NCBI GenBank assembly: GCA_963710735.1
Contig: CAVQBN010000004.1
Location: 310,001 to 374,000 of the forward strand
DNA length: 64,000 nt
DNA from: FEN-1297 sp963710735
Lineage (GTDB): Bacteria > Bacteroidota > Ignavibacteria > Ignavibacteriales > Ignavibacteriaceae
Direction: 5' to 3'
Shown here: positions 8,786 through 17,387 of the stretch, in pieces
How the letters are laid out: each line of letters begins with the position of its first letter
How positions within the stretch are numbered: the stretch's first letter is position 1
Made by a program: the position numbers and the translations under genes
Notes under the pieces: model-generated
What the model was told of the DNA's origin: nothing
The model's database searches: none
The model's input: the letters and a program-made list of their open reading frames with translations, nothing else

Positions 8786-9256
8786 ATGGAACATATGAGG
8801 GAATATACAATTAAAATCTTAAAGGATTTAATTGATGCCTGCCGCGATGAATATTTACTTTTTAACGCTGCGTCTGAAAAGATACAAAATGATACCTTAA
8901 AAGAAACCTTCAAAAAATATTCTCAAGAGAAACGAGAGCATGTTATAAAATTGGAATGTGAAGTGAAAAGGCTTGGCGGAGACTTAAATGAGCCGAAAAA
9001 TAATTACACAGTTGTATATCCTATCTTAAACATAAAAGCTGAAAGTGATACTAAAAAACTTTTAAGGGAATGTGTAAGAAAGGATGCTATTGCTATAAAT
9101 ATGTACTCAGCGGCTATTAAAGAAGATATTCTTTGGGAAGTTATACCATTGGTGGCGAAGCAGTATTTCGGATCAAAAAATATTCATGATCAAATTTACA
9201 ATATTTTTAATAAGACAACGGAAACACAAACGGTTGCTCAATTTCCGGTTAATTAA
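8786..9256 (+). CDS. Ferritin-like four-helix protein (DUF2383/PA2169-type)
   Basis: The 156-residue protein is predicted all-helical and resembles the DUF2383/PA2169 family of ferritin-like four-helix bundles. Visible hallmarks are acidic/His positions spaced along helices: DACRDEYLLFNAASEK, KREHVIKLE and a later KNIHDQIYNIF. Many members are stress-induced but their activity is not established, so iron or peroxide handling is only a guess. The start at 8786 has AGGTG a few bases upstream, followed by a second Met at residue 3. It stands alone between two reverse-strand units, convergent with ruvB (59 bp apart). Confidence 0.7.
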   Translation: MEHMREYTIKILKDLIDACRDEYLLFNAASEKIQNDTLKETFKKYSQEKREHVIKLECEVKRLGGDLNEPKNNYTVVYPILNIKAESDTKKLLRECVRKDAIAINMYSAAIKEDILWEVIPLVAKQYFGSKNIHDQIYNIFNKTTETQTVAQFPVN

Positions 9257-9315
9257 ATTGTTCTGTGGGATATTTCCTTAACCAAAATATAAAAATTCGA
9301 AAGAGAAATTTTATA

Positions 9316-10344
9316 TTAATCGAACAGGTTGTTCGAATCGGGTTTGTCGTACTTTATCTTACCGAACCTTTTGTATGCCAAACTTGTTACTTCCCTGCCT
9401 CTTGGTGTTCTTTGAATGAAACCTTGCTGGATCAAGAATGGTTCATAAACTTCTTCAATAGTCCCTGGGTCTTCATTAACTGCTACAGCTAATGTATTCA
9501 AACCAACGGGCCCGCCTTTGTATTTTTCAATTATTGCTAAAATTATTTCTTTATCCATTTCATCTAAACCATACTCATCCACTTCAAGAGCAACCAAAGC
9601 TTTTTTTGAAATATTGATATCAATAATTTTTTTATCTTCAAAGTCAGCAAAATCGCGTGTTCTTCTTAATAGTCTATTAGCAATTCTCGGAGTTCCTCTC
9701 GACCGTTTTGCAATTTCGAAAGCAGCATCTTTGTCAATTTTTAATTCTAAAATCCTAGCAGAACGCTCAACTATTTTATGTAGAGTATTTGATTCATAAT
9801 AATCCAATCTGAATTTAATTCCGAATCTATCTCTTAATGGTGAAGACAACATACCCGCTCTTGTTGTTGCGCCTATCAAAGTATATTTAGGAAGCTTAAT
9901 TTGAACTGATCTTGCATTCGGTCCGCTATCAATCATAATATCCAGTTTATAATCTTCCATTGCAGAATATAAATATTCTTCCACAACAGGGCTTAATCGA
10001 TGAATTTCATCAATAAAAAGAACTGATTTTTCTTCTAAGGTTGTTAATAATCCAGCAAGGTCGCCGGGTTTTTCAAGAACCGGACCGGAAGTTACTTTAA
10101 GTTTCACGCCCATCTCATGTGCAATTATATGAGCCAATGTTGTTTTGCCTAATCCCGGAGGGCCTGTAAGTAAAACATGATCCAGTGCTTCGTCCCTTTT
10201 AATAGCGGCAGAAATGAAAACATTTAAATTATCTGTTATCTTGGATTGCCCGACAAAATCAGTTAGTTTAAGCGGCCTTAACGATTGTTCATAAACTTTT
10301 TCTTCATCATTAATTTCCGGATTAGTAGTTTCAGCTTTTCTCAT
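9316..10344 (-). CDS. ruvB: Holliday junction branch migration ATPase RuvB
   Basis: RuvB is the AAA+ motor that, with RuvA, drives branch migration of Holliday junctions during recombinational repair. The 342-residue protein has Walker A GPPGLGKTT (61-69), Walker B LFIDEIHR (109-116), sensor 1 GATTRAG (158-164) and the arginine-finger region SPLRDRFG (168-175), then the winged-helix C-terminal domain (IQRTPRGR near 315). Length and motifs are standard. Neither ruvA nor ruvC is adjacent, so the genes are dispersed here. It lies 100 bp downstream of the membrane acyltransferase-like gene on the same strand. Confidence 0.98.
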   Translation of the reverse strand: MRKAETTNPEINDEEKVYEQSLRPLKLTDFVGQSKITDNLNVFISAAIKRDEALDHVLLTGPPGLGKTTLAHIIAHEMGVKLKVTSGPVLEKPGDLAGLLTTLEEKSVLFIDEIHRLSPVVEEYLYSAMEDYKLDIMIDSGPNARSVQIKLPKYTLIGATTRAGMLSSPLRDRFGIKFRLDYYESNTLHKIVERSARILELKIDKDAAFEIAKRSRGTPRIANRLLRRTRDFADFEDKKIIDINISKKALVALEVDEYGLDEMDKEIILAIIEKYKGGPVGLNTLAVAVNEDPGTIEEVYEPFLIQQGFIQRTPRGREVTSLAYKRFGKIKYDKPDSNNLFD

Positions 10345-10444
10345 TATCGTATATAAATTTTTTAGTTATCGGACAATGCTTTTAATACAAATTTAGTCAA
10401 TTCAATTAACATTACACAAAATCATTAATTAAATTAGTCGGTTT

Positions 10445-11539
10445 TTAAGTTACTAATTCTTTATTTCTTATTTTGAACCTATGAATAATAAAGACCATTG
10501 TTGTCATCGATAAAATCATTAACAATGCAATTCCGACAGTATTCCAAACTCCCAGACTATGATCGAATAAAGCTATTAAACCCGGGTTCCATGCGCTTCC
10601 GTATAATATGGTAAGATGAACAACATAGATTAAAAGCGTATTTCTTCCTATCAGAATGAATATTCTGGGTATTGATTCAACCTTGATAGAAATGAGTGAT
10701 ACTATTGAATTTAAAATTAGAACTACTCCAAGTCGTAAAAAAATTAAATTGGGACTTGTAGTCCAGAAATTACTTTGTCCGTATACTACAGATTCTATTT
10801 CATTACCTATTAAAGCTAAGACTATAAGTATAGCACCCCAAATTGCAAGTTTAATACTGAACTTATAAGATTTAAAAATTAACGGATGTTTGGCTAGATA
10901 ACTGCCAAGTACTCCCCCTGCAATTACATAACCAGCCCAGGGGAAGAGTGGAAAATTTGATCCGGTTCCGGTATAAAAATATCCGGCCAGCCATTGAGGA
11001 AAAATATTTAACCAATTTATATTACTGAATAAAGGATAAAGTCCGAAGAATATCAATGCGCCAATCGAAAAGACAAAATAATCATTTAGCTTTACTTTTT
11101 CGGAAATAAATGCAAAAACCAATAGAAAAAATATTCCGAATCCAATAAGATGTAAAACGTCTACTGCAAAAAAAGTATCCCATTGTGCAGTAGAAATATT
11201 TGAAAAATTTATTATTGTGGGCGTAGGATACCTTAGTAAATAACCTAAGAATAATAAAAGTAAAAACCTTTTTATTCCTTTTTTTACTCGAGGATTTTCT
11301 CTAAACGGCTGGTTAACAAGTCTCAATAAATAAGTGAAAACAGTCCCGGCGGTAAACATGAAAATAGGGGCTGTCATACCGCGCATAAAGAACCAAAAAT
11401 GGAAGATGGGATAATCCAAGTTTCTGTAATTATTAGCTAAAAGTACATCCACAGTATGGCCCTGGACCATTTGAAGAACCGCAAACGCTCTCATTAGATC
11501 AATAAAAATGATCCTATTCTTTTTAGAACTTTCAGTCAT
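10445..11539 (-). CDS. DUF1624/heparan-acetyltransferase-like membrane protein
   Basis: A 364-residue polytopic membrane protein with about ten hydrophobic segments. The N-terminus RIIFIDLMRAFAVLQMVQGH followed by FHFWFFMRGMTAPIFMFTAG is the signature of the DUF1624 / HGSNAT-like (heparan-alpha-glucosaminide N-acetyltransferase catalytic) family, related to membrane acyltransferases. The conserved His in QGHTVD (about residue 28) is the likely active-site residue by family analogy. Its substrate is unknown; modification of an envelope polymer is plausible (inference). It is not clearly in an operon: 242 bp separate it from the upstream sHsp gene with a terminator between them. Confidence 0.8.
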   Translation of the reverse strand: MTESSKKNRIIFIDLMRAFAVLQMVQGHTVDVLLANNYRNLDYPIFHFWFFMRGMTAPIFMFTAGTVFTYLLRLVNQPFRENPRVKKGIKRFLLLLFLGYLLRYPTPTIINFSNISTAQWDTFFAVDVLHLIGFGIFFLLVFAFISEKVKLNDYFVFSIGALIFFGLYPLFSNINWLNIFPQWLAGYFYTGTGSNFPLFPWAGYVIAGGVLGSYLAKHPLIFKSYKFSIKLAIWGAILIVLALIGNEIESVVYGQSNFWTTSPNLIFLRLGVVLILNSIVSLISIKVESIPRIFILIGRNTLLIYVVHLTILYGSAWNPGLIALFDHSLGVWNTVGIALLMILSMTTMVFIIHRFKIRNKELVT

Positions 11540-11736
11540 AAAGTTTGTTTTTTAAACTTTTAAAAAGTAAGGTGTGTAAGATAAACAATCAATAATAATA
11601 ATTAAATATTAAAGAGTAAGTATATAATTTGATTATGACTATTCTAATGATAAAATTTATTTCGGTATTTAAAGATAAAATTTTATCTGACAAATCTCAT
11701 AAATATTTTTAATTTTTACAGTTCATTTAAAATGGA

Positions 11737-11759
11737 AAACCCGCCTTTTCAGCGGGTTT
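11737..11759 (-). terminator. Intrinsic terminator after the sHsp gene
   Basis: Perfect 8-bp stem AAACCCGC / GCGGGTTT with a 7-base loop, 22 bp beyond the stop of the reverse-strand sHsp gene and followed on that strand by TT. It probably ends the sHsp-dnaK-sHsp transcript. Confidence 0.8.
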
Positions 11760-11781
11760 AACATGTACAATTATTCAATAA

Positions 11782-12183
11782 TCAATTGATATTAATTGTT
11801 CTCGGTTTAATTCTTTCATGCTTCGGAAGATTTATAATCAATTGTCCATCTTCATATTTCGCATCGATCTTGGATTGGTCAATACTGTTCGAAAGTCTGA
11901 ATCTTCTAAAATAATTTCCAATGATATTCTCGTTTAATAGATATTTTCGATTTATTGTTTCTTCATAATTTATTTTCCCGAAAATAGACAATGCGTTTTC
12001 CTCAAGTTTTAAATGAATATTTTCTTTAGAAACTCCGGGTAAATTTGCAACAAGTACAAAATCATTATCGGTTTCGTAAATATCTACTAGAGGAGTCACA
12101 CTTCTCTGACTTTCTAAAAGATTTAACCATGATTTCTGCTCTTCTTTTACCTCTGTAGTTCCGTTCTCTTGATTTTCAATCAT
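11782..12183 (-). CDS. Small heat shock protein (Hsp20/alpha-crystallin)
   Basis: Small heat shock proteins form oligomers that hold unfolding clients for refolding by DnaK. The 133-residue protein has an alpha-crystallin domain at about 30-125: VDIYETDNDFVLVANLPGV, then the conserved C-terminal strand motif A-KYEDGQLIINLPK, and a short tail. The start has AGGAGA upstream at good spacing. It follows dnaK on the same strand (111 bp gap) and a terminator lies directly beyond it, so it is probably the last gene of the chaperone unit. Unlike the sHsp upstream of dnaK, it is intact. Confidence 0.93.
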   Translation of the reverse strand: MIENQENGTTEVKEEQKSWLNLLESQRSVTPLVDIYETDNDFVLVANLPGVSKENIHLKLEENALSIFGKINYEETINRKYLLNENIIGNYFRRFRLSNSIDQSKIDAKYEDGQLIINLPKHERIKPRTININ

Positions 12184-12294
12184 TTTTATATCTCCTATTT
12201 TATACTATTTCTTAATCAATTAAATCTTTTTTAACATCGTGTAATGTCTCAGGCCTTACCCGAACGGCAAAGCCTGAAGAATAAAATAATCTAT

Positions 12295-14223
12295 TTATTT
12301 TTTATCGTCATCTACAACTTCGTAAGATGCATCCTGGACGTCTTTATCATCACCTTTCGGTTTACTTTCAGCTTCTTGCTGCGGTTCTGCTTGCGGACCA
12401 GCTTCACCAGGCTGACCGGAATTTGTTTGTGAATAAAGCTGGGAGGAAATTTCGTTCCATACTTTACTTAATGAATCCGTTGCAGATTTTATTTGATCCG
12501 AATTATTTGTGGAAAGAGCTTCTTCAACCTTCTTAATTTCGGATTCCAGTTTGGTTTTTGAATCAGCCGGTATTTTATCTTTTAGTTCTTCCATTTGTTT
12601 CTTTGTCTGGAATAATAAACTATCTGCTTGATTTTTAATCTCAACTTCATCTTTTTTCTTTTTATCATCAGCCGCATGTTCTTTTGCATCATTTTTCATT
12701 TTTTCAACTTCATCTTTAGATAAACCGCTGGAAGAAGTAATCCTAATGCTTTGTTCTTTCCCGGTTGCTTTATCTTTTGCAGCAACATGAAGAATACCAT
12801 TAGCATCAATATCAAATGTTACTTCTACTTGGGGGACACCTCTTGGTGCCGGCGGAATTCCATCCAAATGAAATCTTCCCAAAGTTCTATTATCTGCAGC
12901 CATAGGACGTTCACCCTGTAATACATTTATCTCAACTGAAGGCTGACTATCAGATGCAGTAGAGAAGATTTCGCTCTTCTTAGTCGGAATAGTAGTATTA
13001 GCATCAATTAATTTTGTCATAACTCCGCCAAGGGTTTCGATTCCTAGAGACAACGGGGTTACATCAAGCAGCAATACATCTTTAATATCACCTGTTAATA
13101 CGCCACCTTGAATAGCTGCACCGACAGCAACCACTTCATCAGGATTTACTCCTTTATGAGGTTCCCTGCCAAATATTTTCTTAACAAGTTCTTGAACCAT
13201 TGGAATTCTTGAAGAACCACCAACTAGAATTACTTCATGAATTTCAGAAACAGAAACTCCGGCATCCTTAATAGTTTGTTCGCATGGAATTTTTGTTCTT
13301 TGCACCAAGTCATCTATTAACTGTTCAAACTTTGATCTGCTTAAATTAATATTAAGATGTTTTGGCCCATCCTGAGTTGCAGTTACAAATGGTAAATTAA
13401 CATCTGTTGTTGAAGAAGATGATAATTCAATTTTTGCTTTTTCTGCAGCTTCTTTCAATCTTTGCAACGCCATAGGATCTTTTCTTAAATCAATACCCTC
13501 CTGTTTTTTGAATTCATCGGCGAGAAAATCAATTATTCGCTGGTCAAAATCGTCACCACCAAGATGGCCGTCACCATTTGTAGACTTTACTTCAAAAACG
13601 CCATCACCAAGCTGCAAAATGGAAACATCAAACGTTCCACCTCCCAAATCATATACAGCAACCGTATGATCCTTAGTCTTCTTGTCTAAACCATAGGCAA
13701 GAGCAGCTGCAGTTGGTTCGTTAATAATTCTTCTTACCTTTAATCCCGCAATCTCTCCGGCATCTTTAGTTGCCTGGCGCTGAGAATCATTAAAATACGC
13801 AGGAACAGTAATTACTGCTTCAGTTACTTCCTGGCCTAAATATTCTTCAGCGGTTTTCTTCATCTTCTGCAGAATCATGGCGCTGATTTCCGGCGGAGAA
13901 TAAACTCTATCTCCAATTTTAACACGAGCAGAGCTATTATCACCGGAAATTACCTCGTAAGGTACTTTTGATTTTTCATCTTGTACTTCGTTTATAACTC
14001 TTCCCATAAATCTTTTTATTGAGAAGATAGTATTTTTAGGATTAGTAATTGCCTGTCTTTTTGCAGGCTGACCAACTAATCTTTCTCCATTTTTTGTAAA
14101 AGCTACTACGGACGGTGTTGTTCTGCCACCTTCTGAATTAGGTATTACTACCGGATCATTACCTTCCATTACCGCGACACACGAGTTTGTAGTACCTAAA
14201 TCAATTCCAATAATTTTTCCCAT
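12295..14223 (-). CDS. dnaK: Molecular chaperone DnaK (Hsp70)
   Basis: DnaK refolds and protects cytosolic proteins in ATP cycles driven by DnaJ and GrpE. The 642-residue protein has the actin-like ATPase domain (GIDLGTTNSCVAV at 5-17, AVYDLGGGTFDVSIL near 190, VGGSSRIPMVQ near 340), the substrate-binding domain with LLLDVTPLSLGIET near 390, the helical lid and the acidic tail ending YEVVDDDKK. Start ATG has AAGGAG upstream. Neither grpE nor dnaJ is in the window; instead sHsp genes flank it. A small hairpin (GGCAG/CTGCC, 14257-14274) lies in the gap before its start. Expression probably begins at the sigma-54 promoter upstream of the first sHsp (inference). Confidence 0.98.
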   Translation of the reverse strand: MGKIIGIDLGTTNSCVAVMEGNDPVVIPNSEGGRTTPSVVAFTKNGERLVGQPAKRQAITNPKNTIFSIKRFMGRVINEVQDEKSKVPYEVISGDNSSARVKIGDRVYSPPEISAMILQKMKKTAEEYLGQEVTEAVITVPAYFNDSQRQATKDAGEIAGLKVRRIINEPTAAALAYGLDKKTKDHTVAVYDLGGGTFDVSILQLGDGVFEVKSTNGDGHLGGDDFDQRIIDFLADEFKKQEGIDLRKDPMALQRLKEAAEKAKIELSSSSTTDVNLPFVTATQDGPKHLNINLSRSKFEQLIDDLVQRTKIPCEQTIKDAGVSVSEIHEVILVGGSSRIPMVQELVKKIFGREPHKGVNPDEVVAVGAAIQGGVLTGDIKDVLLLDVTPLSLGIETLGGVMTKLIDANTTIPTKKSEIFSTASDSQPSVEINVLQGERPMAADNRTLGRFHLDGIPPAPRGVPQVEVTFDIDANGILHVAAKDKATGKEQSIRITSSSGLSKDEVEKMKNDAKEHAADDKKKKDEVEIKNQADSLLFQTKKQMEELKDKIPADSKTKLESEIKKVEEALSTNNSDQIKSATDSLSKVWNEISSQLYSQTNSGQPGEAGPQAEPQQEAESKPKGDDKDVQDASYEVVDDDKK

Positions 14224-14288
14224 TGTAAATCACTCCTTATGTTTCACTAAATTAGCGGCAGATTTTCTCCTGCCATGTTTATTAATAT

Positions 14289-14725
14289 TTATTTTATTTT
14301 AATCTCTTTTTCTAATTTTTGTTCTTTTAATTGTTTATTTACAACAATTCTCAAAATTCCATTTTCATAATTTGCTTGTATATTTTCCTGATCAACTTCT
14401 TTTGATAAAGTAAAATTTCTAGAAAACGTTCCAAAGCTTCTCTCATTCTTAAAATAGTTTAATTTTTGGCTATCACTATTTTGATTTTTCTTTTCACCGG
14501 TTACAGTCAGAACATAATCTTTTAAAAGAATTTTAAATCCTCTTTCTTAACTCCAGGTACTTCCAGTTCAACATAAATGTTCTGTTCATCGCTATAAATA
14601 TCAGCCTTTGGTCTGAATGAATTTTCATAATTAAAATCAGTATTTGGAAATTCTCCAAAAATATTTTGTATTTTATCATTAAAATTTTCAAATTCTTTAA
14701 CCGGATTAAATCTTACGAATGTCAT
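14289..14725 (-). pseudogene. Small heat shock protein gene with a one-base frameshift
   Basis: Read from ATG at 14725, the frame encodes a normal Hsp20 N-terminus and the first alpha-crystallin strands (ADIYSDEQNIYVELEVPGVKKEDLK) and then stops at 14522. In the next frame the domain continues to a TAA at 14289-14291: LLKDYVLTVTGEKK, FGTFSRNFTLSKEV, then the conserved ANYENGILRIVVNK. Adding one A to the A4 run at 14531-14534 (reverse strand) restores one frame of about 145 residues. Either the gene is truncated to 67 residues or the base was lost in sequencing or assembly. The C-terminal half shows no decay, which favours a recent mutation or an error. It is the first gene of the sHsp-dnaK-sHsp cluster. 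SD AAAGGAAAGGA precedes the start. Confidence 0.85.
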
Positions 14726-14763
14726 ATCTTTTCCTTTCCTTTGTTAGATTTTCTTTAATAATT

Positions 14764-14779
14764 AGCAATCATTATGCCA
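14764..14779 (-). promoter_or_regulatory. Sigma-54 (RpoN) promoter of the sHsp-dnaK cluster
   Basis: On the reverse strand the sequence TGGCATAATGATTGCT has the sigma-54 core: GG at -24 and GC at -12 with exactly ten bases between them, close to consensus TGGCAC-N5-TTGCA. The predicted transcript start is near 14754, about 29 bases before the sHsp ATG. No sigma-70 or CIRCE element was seen in the same stretch. Confidence 0.65.
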
Positions 14780-14848
14780 TGTAGCGAAATATAACTTAAT
14801 CCTATATATAATAATAAGTTAACTATTTATAACAGTTTAATTATACAG

Positions 14849-14883
14849 CAAACAGTTTGTCGCATTGTATGCCAGATTGGCAT
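14849..14883. promoter_or_regulatory. Two palindromes, candidate enhancer-binding-protein sites
   Basis: CAAACAGTTTG (14849-14859) and ATGCCA-N3-TGGCAT (14869-14883) are perfect inverted repeats about 95-130 bp upstream of the predicted sigma-54 transcript start, the usual distance for activator sites. They are also 80-115 bp upstream of birA on the other strand, so a role there cannot be excluded. Confidence 0.45.
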
Positions 14884-14964
14884 TTCCAATTAATTTAATG
14901 ACAATTTATCTGACACTTTTGTTAAAATTTAATTATTTTAACATTATAAAAATTGAGGTAATTC

Positions 14965-15738
14965 TTGTTTAACTTAGAACGTTTTGATATCAAGCTGAGT
15001 ACAGAAGTAATTGGGAGAAATTTTGTTTATACGGAAGAAATAGATTCAACTAATTCGTTTCTTTTAGATAAATCAAATAAATATTCTATTGATGGTACGG
15101 TGCTGCTTGCCGAAAAGCAGAATAAAGGGAAAGGAAGAAAAGACAGAGTTTGGTACAGTACAAGAGAACAAAATCTTACCTTCTCTATTCTCCTTACTAA
15201 TAAAAAATACCTTGGTAAAAATTTAAATATAATTAATTTTGCTACATCCTTAGCTGTAGCAATTTCAATTGAAAATATTTATCAGTTGAAAACCGAACTT
15301 AAATGGCCTAACGATGTTTTAGTTAATGGTAAAAAGATAGCCGGTATTTTATTGGAATCAACATCGCAAGGAAATAAAATTGAAAGACTGGTTATCGGGA
15401 TTGGTATAAATGTTAATCAAACCCTTTTCCAGGGTAATTATAATATTTCACCCACCTCTATTAAGCATGAATTAAAAGAACAAATCGATAGGGAAAGACT
15501 TTTAGCAGAATTTTTGAATAATTTTGAAGAAATATTAAACAAGATAGAAACAGAGCCTGGAGAAATCCTAAAGGATTGGAAATTGCGGTGCAGATTAATC
15601 GGTGAAAAGATATCTATTACTGAAGGTGAAAATATTAAATACGGAATTTTTGATGACTTAGATAATGAAGGATTCCTTCTGCTGAAAAATAAGGATAAAA
15701 TTGAAAAAATTCATTTTGGCGATGTGAGCATTGCATAA
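14965..15738 (+). CDS. birA: Biotin--[acetyl-CoA-carboxylase] ligase
   Basis: BirA makes biotinyl-AMP and attaches biotin to the carrier lysine of AccB. The 257-residue protein has the catalytic core: DSTNSFLLD (27-35), the biotinyl-AMP loop KGKGRKDRVW (54-63, a variant of GRGRxGRxW) and LKWPNDVLVNGKKIAGIL near 112-129, then the small C-terminal domain. It lacks the N-terminal DNA-binding domain of E. coli BirA, so it should not act as a repressor (class I ligase). The start is TTG with GAGG upstream. The stop overlaps the coaX start by one base (TAATG), so the two are coupled. accD, a subunit of the carboxylase it serves, is on the opposite strand 1.65 kb away. Confidence 0.94.
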   Translation: MFNLERFDIKLSTEVIGRNFVYTEEIDSTNSFLLDKSNKYSIDGTVLLAEKQNKGKGRKDRVWYSTREQNLTFSILLTNKKYLGKNLNIINFATSLAVAISIENIYQLKTELKWPNDVLVNGKKIAGILLESTSQGNKIERLVIGIGINVNQTLFQGNYNISPTSIKHELKEQIDRERLLAEFLNNFEEILNKIETEPGEILKDWKLRCRLIGEKISITEGENIKYGIFDDLDNEGFLLLKNKDKIEKIHFGDVSIA

Positions 15739-16502
15739 TGTTTTTAGCCTGCGATATTGGAAACACCAATATAAAAATCGGACTTTTCAAAAAAGATAAA
15801 CTTGAAGAATTTAATTCCTTTCAAAATTATTCTTCCTTATTACATTATTTGCGTAATGTAACTTTCGACAAGGCCGCTATTTCCTCAGTCGTTCCTAAAT
15901 CCAGTGAGAAAATAACCAAAGATATTTTCACAATAAAAAATATTAAACCATTTGTCATTACTAAAGATGTCAAATATAATCTAAAAATAATTTATGATTC
16001 GATTGATACTTTAGGAATTGACAGAATTTGCAGTGTCGAGGGAGCGTTCTCTATTTTCAATAAATCTGAAGCAAGAGAAAATTATAATTCAGAAACTTAT
16101 ATCCTTTCAATTGATTTCGGAACTGCTACAACAGTAAATATAATCCAATATCCAGGAGAATTTATCGGCGGGATAATTGCTCCTGGTTTGAACATGATGT
16201 TTGATGGATTAAACAAAAAAACCTCTCAGCTTCCAAATGTAGATTTTGCAAGCTATAAAAACCTAATCGGCACGGATACCAAATCTTCAATTGCCAGCGG
16301 AGTATTAAACTCAACTATAGGTTTAATTGAAAAGGTGATCAAATCTTTAAAATCCGAGAAAGACAAAACAAAAATATTAATTTTTGTCACCGGCGGTAAT
16401 GCAGAGAAAATCATGAATTATTTACCATTTAAATTTGAGTTTGAAAAGGGATTAGTGCTTGTTGGGATTAAATCGATTTATGATAAAAATTTTTCGAAAT
16501 GA
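15738..16502 (+). CDS. coaX: Type III pantothenate kinase
   Basis: CoaX phosphorylates pantothenate, the first committed step of coenzyme A synthesis; this class needs a monovalent cation and is not feedback-inhibited by CoA. The 254-residue protein has the ASKHA phosphate loop DIGNTN (6-11), the adenosine-side motif IDFGTATTVN near 130 and GGIIAPGLNMM near 150, all typical. It is translationally coupled to birA. It converges on panC, which makes the kinase's substrate: only 26 bp separate the two stop codons, so both pantothenate genes lie together but on opposite strands. Confidence 0.95.
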   Translation: MFLACDIGNTNIKIGLFKKDKLEEFNSFQNYSSLLHYLRNVTFDKAAISSVVPKSSEKITKDIFTIKNIKPFVITKDVKYNLKIIYDSIDTLGIDRICSVEGAFSIFNKSEARENYNSETYILSIDFGTATTVNIIQYPGEFIGGIIAPGLNMMFDGLNKKTSQLPNVDFASYKNLIGTDTKSSIASGVLNSTIGLIEKVIKSLKSEKDKTKILIFVTGGNAEKIMNYLPFKFEFEKGLVLVGIKSIYDKNFSK

Positions 16503-16528
16503 ACTACTTCCATTTATGAATACAAGTC

Positions 16529-17353
16529 CTACACTTTTACAAGGACATTATCAATCAATCTTGTGTTACCTATTTTACATGCTATTAGAATATAATATAC
16601 GCTACCTTTTAAAAGTTTCTTTGCTTCGACAAAGGTTTCAGATTCAACTATTCTTATATAATCCAATTTAGATGAATCAACAGAGTTCATAATTTTCAGC
16701 ATTTCATATTTTATTTTTGAAGAACTTTTTTCCCCTCCTCTAATATTCTTCACGGCTTCCGATAATGACTTATTCAAAACTAAAGCATCAGATCTTTCTT
16801 TTTTAGAGAGATAAATATTTCTTGAACTCATTGCTAAGCCGTCAGATTCTCTGACGATGGGACAAATAATAATTTTGATATTAAATTTTAAGTCGCTTAC
16901 CATTTGTTTGATGATCACCGCCTGTTGAGCATCTTTTTGACCAAAAAATGCAAAATCCGGTTTAACCAAATTAAATAGAATTGAGACTATTGTTGTAACC
17001 CCGCTAAAATGAGTTGGCCTGAACTCCCCTTCCAGAATTTTAGAAATGTTTTTTACTTCCACATAAGTTTGAAAATTTTTCGGGTAAATCTCATCTTCAT
17101 TTGGGAAGAATAAATAATCGACACCATATTTTCTTAATAATCGTTTATCTCTTTCAATATCTCTTGGATAATTTTTTAAATCTTCATTAGGAGCAAATTG
17201 TGTTGGATTAACAAAAATTGAAACGACCGTTATATCTGTTTTTTGTTTTGATTTTTTAATAAGAGAGAGATGGCCTTTGTGCAGATACCCCATGGTCGGG
17301 ACAAAGCCGATAATTTTTCCTTCAGCTTTTAAATCAGCAGAAAGCTGCTGCAT
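16529..17353 (-). CDS. panC: Pantoate--beta-alanine ligase (pantothenate synthetase)
   Basis: PanC joins pantoate and beta-alanine using ATP to make pantothenate. The protein shows the nucleotide motif TMGYLHKGH (20-28), FGQKDAQQ near 145 and SSRNIYLS near 182. From the first ATG it is 274 residues and starts at MQQLS, about nine residues short of the family. The frame is open upstream to just inside the accD end and encodes IKSIFSSKK, which fits the missing N-terminus. No ATG, GTG or TTG exists there; a GAGGG ribosome site (17385-17389) overlapping the accD stop is placed for ATC at 17378-17380. The real start may therefore be that ATC. It is the last gene of the porX-tsaE-tsaB-DUF1573-accD-panC run. 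Confidence 0.94.
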   Translation of the reverse strand: MQQLSADLKAEGKIIGFVPTMGYLHKGHLSLIKKSKQKTDITVVSIFVNPTQFAPNEDLKNYPRDIERDKRLLRKYGVDYLFFPNEDEIYPKNFQTYVEVKNISKILEGEFRPTHFSGVTTIVSILFNLVKPDFAFFGQKDAQQAVIIKQMVSDLKFNIKIIICPIVRESDGLAMSSRNIYLSKKERSDALVLNKSLSEAVKNIRGGEKSSSKIKYEMLKIMNSVDSSKLDYIRIVESETFVEAKKLLKGSVYYILIACKIGNTRLIDNVLVKV

Positions 17354-17387
17354 TTTTTTTGAACTGAAAATCGATTTGATAGATCCC

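Noticed and set aside
12241..12280. dnaK terminator at TCAGGC...GCCTGA
   Set aside because: Only a 6-bp stem with a 17-base loop and no T-run on the reverse strand; the downstream sHsp probably shares the transcript.
14224..14290. CIRCE/HrcA operator before dnaK
   Set aside because: No TTAGCACTC-N9-GAGTGCTAA-like repeat in either strand; the only structure is the 5-bp GGCAG/CTGCC hairpin at 14257-14274, too small to call.
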